This document shows, piece after piece, positions 6,275 through 11,174 of a stretch of DNA of 11,174 nt. This DNA is from JANQFM01 sp035471925. GTDB taxonomy: Bacteria; Acidobacteriota; UBA6911; RPQK01; DATIPO01. The stretch is taken from assembly GCA_035471925.1 (NCBI GenBank), contig DATIPO010000167.1, positions 1-11,174 on the forward strand, written 5' to 3'. The position numbers and the translations under genes were made by a program. The number at the start of each line of letters is the position of its first letter. The first letter of the stretch is position 1. A model generated the notes under the pieces. It saw only the letters and a program-made list of their open reading frames with translations, was not told the origin of the DNA and did not search any database.

Positions 6275-6862
6275 ATGAACAGCACGATGATTCGGATGCT
6301 ATTGAGTCTGGCGTTGGCAGCAGCGCTCGTGAGCGCCTCCGCCCTGGCCGGCGAGCGGCAACTGGAAGCAGAATTCGTAGTCAACGCTTCACTGGACGAG
6401 GCCTGGACGGCCTGGACCACCAACGAGGGACTGCAGAGCTTTTTCGCGCCCCATTGCCGCATCGACCCTCGAGTCAAAGGCCAAATGGACATCTGGTTCA
6501 GCCCTGATGCGCCAGCCGGTCAGCGGGGAGCCGAAGGCGAAGTGGTGGTGCAATTCATCGAGAAGCGCCGCCTGGCGTTCACTTGGGCCTTCCCGCCCAA
6601 CATCCCCACCCTGCGCATCCAACGGACTCTGGTGACCCTCGATTTTCAGGCGCTGGACGAGAACCGCACCCGGATCCGATTCGCCCAAATCGGCTGGGGA
6701 CGCGGCGACGACTGGAACAAGGGATTCGATTACTTCGATGAGGCTTGGAACAAGTTTGTCCTGCCGCGCTTCAAGCACGCCGTGGAAGTCGGCCCCATCG
6801 AATCCGGTGCCAGGCCGGACTTGGCTCCCATCGCCGACACGCTCAAGTCGACGACGGAGTAG
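6275..6862 (+). CDS. Exported SRPBCC / AHSA1-like domain protein
   Basis: A 195-residue protein with a clear signal peptide (basic-poor but hydrophobic residues 7-25, ending ALA before GE), followed by a second SRPBCC domain. ERQLEAEFVVNASLDEAWTAWT (27-48) is the first strand and helix, FFAPHCRIDPRVKGQMDIWF (56-75) and GEVVVQFIEKRRLAFTW (88-104) are strands, and GWGRGDDWNKGFDYFDEAWNKFVLPRF (140-166) is the long C-terminal helix. It is therefore predicted to act in the periplasm or at the cell surface, unusual for a fold that is mostly cytoplasmic. GAGGAG at 6261-6266 supports the first ATG. It follows the cytoplasmic SRPBCC gene by 110 nt on the same strand, probably in the same ArsR-controlled operon. 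Its ligand is unknown. Confidence 0.86.
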   Translation: MNSTMIRMLLSLALAAALVSASALAGERQLEAEFVVNASLDEAWTAWTTNEGLQSFFAPHCRIDPRVKGQMDIWFSPDAPAGQRGAEGEVVVQFIEKRRLAFTWAFPPNIPTLRIQRTLVTLDFQALDENRTRIRFAQIGWGRGDDWNKGFDYFDEAWNKFVLPRFKHAVEVGPIESGARPDLAPIADTLKSTTE

Positions 6863-6944
6863 CGAGCCGCTCTCCCGCCGAGAGCATACGAGGCCGCTGA
6901 CCAGGTCCCCGAGCCTCAGCCCAAGTGGCCGAGCAGCGGCCCCT

Positions 6945-6971
6945 CGCGGACGTCCCTGGTGGGCGTCCGCG
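6945..6971 (+). terminator. Strong hairpin after the ArsR-SRPBCC operon
   Basis: An 11-bp stem with a single G-U pair (6945-6955 with 6961-6971; perfect CGCGGACG / CGTCCGCG at the base) encloses a 5-nt loop. It lies 82 nt after the operon's last stop and before the M23 promoter. Only two T residues follow, so it may act as a weak or factor-assisted terminator, or a 3' stabilising structure. A smaller hairpin, GCTCTC/GAGAGC, is at 6869-6885. Confidence 0.45.
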
Positions 6972-6987
6972 TTGCCAGTCCCTGCAG

Positions 6988-7017
6988 TTGATGAAAGAGC
7001 GCCCTTTGGCCTAGAGT
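6988..7017 (+). promoter_or_regulatory. Promoter of the M23 peptidase gene (leaderless type)
   Basis: TTGATG (6988-6993), an 18-nt spacer and TAGAGT (7012-7017) match the layout of the ArsR promoter upstream. Initiation about 7 nt after the -10 would place the first transcribed base on the ATG at 7024, consistent with the absence of a Shine-Dalgarno sequence. An in-frame TAG within the -10 (7012-7014) excludes a longer protein. Confidence 0.5.
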
Positions 7018-7023
7018 CGCGGC

Positions 7024-8430
7024 ATGGACGAGGGCAAGGAAAAGCCGCGCCGGGGCTGGGGACCGCCGATCGCCGGACTGATCGTAGCGGTGACCGCTCT
7101 CAGCCTCGACACGCTCAGTCCCATCACGCGCCGATTGCCCATCCACTGGGTTCCGGTGCTGGGAGCCGCGGGTGGACTGATGCTGGCGTGCTGGCCCTGG
7201 GCCTGGAGACTGTTGCGCAGGACCGGGAGCCGAGGCATCCGCTGGACTGCCGCAGTCCTGGCGCTGCTGCCCCTGGTCTTTGCGGGCGGCTATCTGCTGT
7301 GGACGCCAGCCTTGTTGGGCGTCGTGCCGGTGCCCCCAATGGCCTTTTCCAGCGGCGGACTGAATCATTTGGCCTACGAGATCCGCCTCAAGCACTACGG
7401 CTTTCGTGAACTCAGGCTGACCCAGGTGCGGGTCCTCGACCAGGACGGGCGCCGGCTGGGCAGCTTCGACGCCGAGTGGCTGGTCAACGGCCCCTTGCAA
7501 AGCCCGGACGGCCCCGCAGCCTCCCTCACGCTGGACGCTGGACGCGACACAACTCTCTTCCTGTGGCTGGCGTTGGAGAAGGGCCGCAGCCTTCCCGACC
7601 GCCTTGATCACGAGTTGCTTTTGACCGATGCTCAATCCGCAGACTCCGGGAGAGAGGCTTCGAGGCGGCCGTCCCCAGCGCCGGCGTCCGACAACCCGGT
7701 GCGGATCGATCAAGACGGCACCCTGGTCATAGCCGGACCCTCCACGCTTCTCCGCCTGCGTCCCCGCACGCCCGTCATGCAAGCGCCCTTGCGAGGCGGC
7801 CCCTGGTTAGCCCGGGCTGGACCCTCCAACTGGTCGCGCCACCGCAGGGCCCGCATCTTGGGCCACATCTCCCAGCGGTTCGCCCTCGACTGGGTGCGCA
7901 TCGACGCTCAGGGCCGGACTTGGCGGCAAGCCGAGGCAGCTAACGGACGTCCTGTCAACAACGGCGACTTCCTGGCCTGGGGCGAGGAGGTTCGGGCGGC
8001 CTTTTCGGGCACCGTCGCCGCCGTCCGCGACGGCTCCTCCGATCATCCTCCCGGGGGGCCTCGTGAACCTGTCACGCTGTCCAACTTCGCGGGCAATTAC
8101 GTGGTCATCCGCCATGACGACGGATACTGCGCTCTCTACGGCCACCTGCAATGGGGATCGGTGACCGTGCGGCCCGGTCAACGGGTCTTCAGCCGGCGCC
8201 TCCTGGGGAAGATCGGCAACAGCGGCAATTCCGACGAGCCCCATCTCCATTTCCAAGTGGCCGACGGCTGCGACTTGCTGCGCTCGGAAGGCCTCCCCTT
8301 TCATCTGGAAAGCTACCGCAGCCACGGATTCCTGACGGAAAAGGGCGCCTTCACCTTGCCTTGGCCGGGAGATCCCGTTCAATATGCCATGCCCCTGCGC
8401 AACCAGATCGTGACCTTTCCGGACGACTAG
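7024..8430 (+). CDS. Membrane-anchored M23-family (LytM-like) metallopeptidase
   Basis: A 468-residue protein. Three hydrophobic segments (about 14-30, 42-60, 74-93) anchor the N-terminus. Residues about 105-205 form a beta-rich domain (HLAYEIRLKHYGFRELRL, then VRVLDQDGRRLGSF), and the C-terminal half is an M23 domain. Visible active-site elements are GHISQRFALDW with candidate zinc ligands H281 and D289, YGHL with H374, and GNSGNSDEPHLHFQV with the HxH zinc motif H407-x-H409. M23 enzymes cut peptidoglycan cross-bridge or stem peptides outside the membrane; some members are inactive activators. The first-ligand spacing, H-x7-D, differs from the classic H-x3-D but the rest is intact, so an active enzyme is plausible. 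It is the only gene of its unit that I can define. The substrate is unproven. Confidence 0.85.
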   Translation: MDEGKEKPRRGWGPPIAGLIVAVTALSLDTLSPITRRLPIHWVPVLGAAGGLMLACWPWAWRLLRRTGSRGIRWTAAVLALLPLVFAGGYLLWTPALLGVVPVPPMAFSSGGLNHLAYEIRLKHYGFRELRLTQVRVLDQDGRRLGSFDAEWLVNGPLQSPDGPAASLTLDAGRDTTLFLWLALEKGRSLPDRLDHELLLTDAQSADSGREASRRPSPAPASDNPVRIDQDGTLVIAGPSTLLRLRPRTPVMQAPLRGGPWLARAGPSNWSRHRRARILGHISQRFALDWVRIDAQGRTWRQAEAANGRPVNNGDFLAWGEEVRAAFSGTVAAVRDGSSDHPPGGPREPVTLSNFAGNYVVIRHDDGYCALYGHLQWGSVTVRPGQRVFSRRLLGKIGNSGNSDEPHLHFQVADGCDLLRSEGLPFHLESYRSHGFLTEKGAFTLPWPGDPVQYAMPLRNQIVTFPDD

Positions 8431-8461
8431 CCCACATTTCTCACGGGTTGCCGTCACCAGG

Positions 8462-8484
8462 AGCCGCAGGGGCGCGTTGCGGCT
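8462..8484 (+). terminator. Possible terminator hairpin after M23 gene
   Basis: AGCCGCA (8462-8468) pairs with TGCGGCT (8478-8484) around a 9-nt GC-rich loop, 32 nt after the M23 stop. It has no U-run. It could separate the M23 gene from the following cytochrome fusion gene, which appears to have its own -10. Confidence 0.3.
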
Positions 8485-8491
8485 AGTCCGA

Positions 8492-8525
8492 CAGACCCAG
8501 CCGCCGTCTGGGTGGCTGCTATACT
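8492..8525 (+). promoter_or_regulatory. Promoter/operator region of the cytochrome fusion gene
   Basis: TATACT at 8520-8525 is a 5-of-6 match to a -10 element; no good -35 lies 16-18 nt upstream. That would-be -35 region instead holds overlapping inverted repeats: CAGAC/GTCTG (8492-8496, 8506-8510), ACCCAG/CTGGGT (8495-8500, 8508-8513) and CAGCC/GGCTG (8498-8502, 8514-8518). A promoter depending on an activator bound here would fit. The predicted 5' leader is only about 9 nt. Confidence 0.4.
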
Positions 8526-8540
8526 GAGAGTCCTGCAATT

Positions 8541-10136
8541 ATGAAACACGTCTCGATTCATCCAAAACTATTCTCCTGGACCGCCGTGCTGCTGGCAGCC
8601 GTCGCCCTGGTTGTCCTGGCGGCCAGCAACGACGAGCTTACGCCTCAGGAACAGCAGGGCAAGCAGATCTACATGAACGGGACCAGTCCGTCAGGACATC
8701 CCGTAGTCGCCTTGATGGGCGAGGAGAAGACCGAAGTCGCGGCCAACCTCCTGCCCTGCGTCAATTGCCATGGCGCCGACGGGCGAGGGCGTCCCGAAGG
8801 CGGCGTCTACCCCTCCAACATCATATGGGAGAACCTAACCAAGCCTTACGGCGTGCGCCATGAGACAGGACGCCGCCATCCACCCTACACGGCGACGGCC
8901 CTGGAGAAAGCCATCGTGGCCGGAGTCGATCCGGCGGGCAACGAACTCAATCCTGCCATGCCTCGCTACCGTATGTCGGAGGACGACTTGCAGGCCCTGA
9001 TGGCCTACCTGCATCGGGTGGGAAAGGAGCGCGATCCGGGCGTCAGCGACGACAGCATCCGCCTGGGCCTGCTGCTTCCTCCTGGTTCGCTGATGACAGC
9101 CGAATCGCTGCGGAGAGTCCTGCAAGCTTACTTTGGCCAAATCAACAGCGCCGGCGGTGTCTACGGACGCAGACTCGACCTGGAAACCTATTATCTCCCT
9201 GCCGATCCGGCTCAAGCCGAGGCAGCGGTGCGGGAGTTCGTGGAGGAAAAAGAGATCTTCGCCCTGATCTCGCCCTATCTGGTGGAGCGCGAGGAGGCCC
9301 TGTGCAAGTTGGCTGACCTGCTGGCTCTGCCCATGGTGGGTCCCATTACCTTGCGTCCGCAGGTCGGTTTCCCCCTCAACCGCCACGTCTTCTACCTGCT
9401 CTCGGGAGCGGCCACTCAGACCCGAGCTCTGATCGAGTTCACGGCCCGGGAAAATCACCGCGAGCCTTTGCGTCTGGCGCTGGTGGCACCCCACCAACTG
9501 GGCATTGAGGACGCCGTGGAGGCGGTCCGGGATGAGGTTTACAAGTTCGAATGGCCGGAGTTGCAGGAAATCCGCTACGCGTCGGGCGAATTCAAGCCCC
9601 TGGAGGCGGTCAAGCAACTGGGCAAAGCGGAAAGCCAGGTCGTCGTCTTCCTGGGACGCGACGCCGAGGCCTCGGCTTGGCTGAGCGCCGCTGACAGCCA
9701 AGACTTTCATCCCATTTTCCTATCTCCGGCGTCGCTGGCGGGAGCCTCGCTCTTCCAAGCGCCGCCCGCCTTTTCGGGCAAGCTCCTGAGCAGCGCCGCC
9801 ACCTTGCCCCGGGACTACCGGCGTGAGGCGGTGCGGGAATTCTTGAGCTTGGTCGAGGAAGCCGACCTGCCCCGACAAGGGCGTCCCCAGCAGATCTCCA
9901 CCCTGGCCGCCGCCAAGGTCCTGGTCGAAGGCCTGCGCCGCACGGGACGCGAACTGACGCGCGAGAAGCTGGTTTCAACCTTGGAAGGCTTCTATGACTT
10001 CGGCACCGGTCTGACTCCGCCCATCAGCTACAATCCCAACCGCCGCATCGGCGCCATGGGCGCCCACGTCCTGCGCGCCGACCTAGAGCAAAACGACTTC
10101 GTCCCCCAAGGCCCCTTCCTGGAATTGAAGGACTAG
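8541..10136 (+). CDS. Cytochrome c / LivJ-like periplasmic binding protein fusion
   Basis: A 531-residue exported protein. Residues 1-29 are a signal peptide or anchor (hydrophobic 13-28, no lipobox cysteine). Residues about 33-160 are a class I c-type cytochrome domain: haem motif CVNCH (C73, C76, H77), a following GADGRGRPEGG, and AMPRYRMSEDDLQALMAYL (139-157), in which M140 is the likely axial ligand. Residues about 172-520 are a type 1 periplasmic-binding domain of the branched-chain amino acid (LivJ, Peripla_BP_6) kind: IRLGLLLPPG, then YFGQINSAGGVYGRRLDL (197-214), AQAEAAVREFVEEKEIFALISP and later TLAAAKVLVEGLRRTGREL. No permease or ATPase gene is nearby, so it is more likely a sensor or redox partner than a transporter subunit. 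It has a near-leaderless start with no Shine-Dalgarno site. It converges on the next gene with 3 nt between stops. Confidence 0.87.
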   Translation: MKHVSIHPKLFSWTAVLLAAVALVVLAASNDELTPQEQQGKQIYMNGTSPSGHPVVALMGEEKTEVAANLLPCVNCHGADGRGRPEGGVYPSNIIWENLTKPYGVRHETGRRHPPYTATALEKAIVAGVDPAGNELNPAMPRYRMSEDDLQALMAYLHRVGKERDPGVSDDSIRLGLLLPPGSLMTAESLRRVLQAYFGQINSAGGVYGRRLDLETYYLPADPAQAEAAVREFVEEKEIFALISPYLVEREEALCKLADLLALPMVGPITLRPQVGFPLNRHVFYLLSGAATQTRALIEFTARENHREPLRLALVAPHQLGIEDAVEAVRDEVYKFEWPELQEIRYASGEFKPLEAVKQLGKAESQVVVFLGRDAEASAWLSAADSQDFHPIFLSPASLAGASLFQAPPAFSGKLLSSAATLPRDYRREAVREFLSLVEEADLPRQGRPQQISTLAAAKVLVEGLRRTGRELTREKLVSTLEGFYDFGTGLTPPISYNPNRRIGAMGAHVLRADLEQNDFVPQGPFLELKD

Positions 10137-10139
10137 GTG

Positions 10140-10748
10140 TCAGGCGCGCGAGGCCGGACGGCGGCGTTGCAGGAAGGATCTCCAGCCGGCGCGGAAGAGG
10201 GCCCATACGATGACGCACATCAGGGCTACGCCCAACCACATCGAAAGCTTGGGCTCGCTCGACTCGATGGCGGGAGGAATCAGGCGGGGGCGGTATCCCA
10301 GAGCGTTCCCCAAGAAGATCAGAACGCGCAGCGCCGATGTCAGCGTCAAGATCATGACCAGTTTCTCGCGCAGGTGATAGCCGATGCGCCAAGCCGTTTC
10401 CGCCTTCAGTCCCATGAAGTTGAGCAGGGCCGCAACCAGGCGGTTGCCCCAAGCCACCAGGGAGGCAAAGATGAGGAAGACGGGAAGGGCCACGATGAGG
10501 GCCGCGACGTCGTTGCGCCGCTCGGGCTGAGCTAATCCAGGATCGACCGCCGTCAGCAGCACAACTGCTAATCCGAGTGCGCCGTAGGTCATGGCCGCCT
10601 GCACGTATCGCTGCTCCTCGCGGGGATTCATTCGAAGACGGTCCTCACGCCTCTGGCGTGGACTCTTGTCAGCATGACCCTCGGCTTTTGTCCTGCGATC
10701 GCCCTTCATGGCCTTCATTGTAGTGTCCACAGCCGTTCCGTGTGGCAA
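10140..10748 (-). CDS. Uncharacterised four-helix membrane protein
   Basis: A 202-residue protein I do not recognise. A basic, hydrophilic N-terminal tail (1-48) is followed by about four membrane segments (51-67, 81-100, 128-149, 169-186) and an Arg-rich C-terminus (SFLQRRRPASRA). Positive charges at both ends suggest both face the cytoplasm. Two starts compete. A TTG at 10748 has AGGAG with ideal 5-nt spacing. An ATG at 10631 gives a shorter 163-residue protein, MNPREEQRYVQAAM, with only a poorly spaced GAGG upstream. I report the longer form for its ribosome site, but the tail has low-complexity basic composition, so the shorter form is quite possible. Stands alone, convergent with the cytochrome fusion gene; no function can be assigned. 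Confidence 0.68.
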   Translation of the reverse strand: MPHGTAVDTTMKAMKGDRRTKAEGHADKSPRQRREDRLRMNPREEQRYVQAAMTYGALGLAVVLLTAVDPGLAQPERRNDVAALIVALPVFLIFASLVAWGNRLVAALLNFMGLKAETAWRIGYHLREKLVMILTLTSALRVLIFLGNALGYRPRLIPPAIESSEPKLSMWLGVALMCVIVWALFRAGWRSFLQRRRPASRA

Positions 10749-11133
10749 CTCGTCTCCTGATCAAGGGTGCAGCATCCCATTGCTGTCGGCCCACTCTCTC
10801 ATGGCTCGCAGGCCAAACCAGTTCCGGCCGGCACACCTGGCTGTTGACTCCGGTCCAGGGACTCTCGACTTTCTGCCATGTTTCGCAAATGTGGGAACCG
10901 CGGTCCCGAAATCGCACAATTCATAGACTGAACTTAGGCATAATCGAACAGGTTCGGCGGCAAGACCGGTCGGCCTCTACACTCCGCCCGAGGCGGACGT
11001 TCCCGTATCCCGCGATGAGGCTGCCTGCACACACCGCTCCTGGCACGACGATTGCAAACTCGAAGATCACTGGAGACGTCAAAGAAGAGAAGAGCGACGT
11101 CTGGAGACTGTTCGCTGAGACCTGGAGCCGACG
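10749..11133. other. Intergenic stretch without a convincing gene
   Basis: This 385-nt spacer separates divergent genes. An open frame on the plus strand crosses it but its translation has no recognisable composition or start site. A CATAAT (10939-10944) resembles a -10 but has no good -35. Short dyads are present: CGAAC-AG-GTTCG (10945-10956), an imperfect hairpin around 10893-10907, and AGACGTC / GACGTCT (11074-11080, 11096-11102) shortly before the permease start. The last could be a regulatory site for the permease gene. Confidence 0.4.
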
Positions 11134-11174
11134 ATGAGAGACTTTTGGATCGACCTTCGATTTGCCATCCGCCT
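11134..11174 (+). CDS. N-terminus of an ADOP/MacB-type permease (partial)
   Basis: Only 13 full codons are inside the window: MRDFWIDLRFAIR. This opening is characteristic of the acidobacterial duplicated orphan permease (ADOP) family, large FtsX/MacB-like membrane proteins whose N-terminus usually reads MRDFWQDLRFAIR or similar. TGGAG lies 6 nt upstream of the ATG (11134-11136), supporting the start. Family members usually have about 800 residues with two FtsX-like permease halves and often lack a neighbouring ATPase. A PadR-type regulator often precedes them, but none is seen here. The call rests on a short but distinctive motif. Confidence 0.62.
   Translation, partial: MRDFWIDLRFAIR

Noticed and set aside
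6916..7782. Long minus-strand open frame of 288 codons opposite the M23 gene
   Set aside because: It is antisense to the M23 gene, Gln/Gly/Arg-rich, without a recognisable domain or convincing start.
8835..9710. Long minus-strand open frame of 291 codons inside the cytochrome fusion gene
   Set aside because: It lies antisense to a clearly coding gene with recognisable domains; its translation shows no domain of its own and reflects GC-rich codon bias.
10945..10956. CGAAC-AG-GTTCG, resembling a LexA (SOS) box
   Set aside because: The Gram-positive type SOS box needs four bases between the arms (CGAAC-N4-GTTCG); here there are two. The match is too poor to call.
10742..11137. Open frame of 131 codons upstream of the permease
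   Set aside because: The translation has no recognisable domain, an improbable composition (rich in Arg, Ser, Thr and His with no hydrophobic pattern) and no clear ribosome site. It is probably an open frame by chance in GC-rich DNA.

Overview
The window is a GC-rich bacterial chromosomal segment, most likely from an Acidobacteriota member, probably a metagenome-derived genome. Three things point there: a membrane-tethered winged-helix/TPR regulator of the CadC-like type abundant in that phylum; the N-terminus of an ADOP-type permease (MRDFWIDLRFAIR) at the right edge; and a secreted beta-propeller protein with a C-terminal module resembling ones found in acidobacterial secreted proteins. This assignment is inference, not a database match. 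I see no rRNA, tRNA, CRISPR array or insertion sequence.

Layout, left to right. At 1-61 (minus) is the start of a probable ribbon-helix-helix antitoxin-like protein, cut by the window edge. At 168-1559 (minus) is a two-gene operon, DUF1326 then DUF2182: a soluble cysteine-rich protein and a multi-span membrane protein of unknown function. At 1801-3393 (plus) is a secreted NHL-type propeller protein whose C-terminus carries two copies of a beta-rich module. It converges on a wHTH-TM-TPR regulator (3472-5160, minus).

Divergent from that regulator is a three-gene operon (5357-6862, plus): an ArsR-type repressor, a cytoplasmic SRPBCC/AHSA1 protein and a second SRPBCC protein with a signal peptide. 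The ArsR promoter carries a symmetric 36-bp operator made of two overlapping dyads. It spans the -10 element and the start codon, and the transcript looks nearly leaderless.

Next come a membrane-anchored M23 peptidase (7024-8430, plus), also apparently leaderless, and a fusion of a c-type cytochrome domain to a LivJ-like type 1 periplasmic-binding domain (8541-10136, plus). This converges on an orphan four-helix membrane protein (10140-10748, minus). A 385-nt stretch without a convincing gene then leads to the ADOP permease start (11134 to the edge).

The most notable items are the ArsR operator and leaderless architecture, the pairing of cytoplasmic and exported SRPBCC proteins under one ArsR, the cytochrome c/periplasmic-binding fusion, and the DUF1326-DUF2182 cysteine-rich pair. 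Nothing here amounts to a clearly new defence or mobile system.
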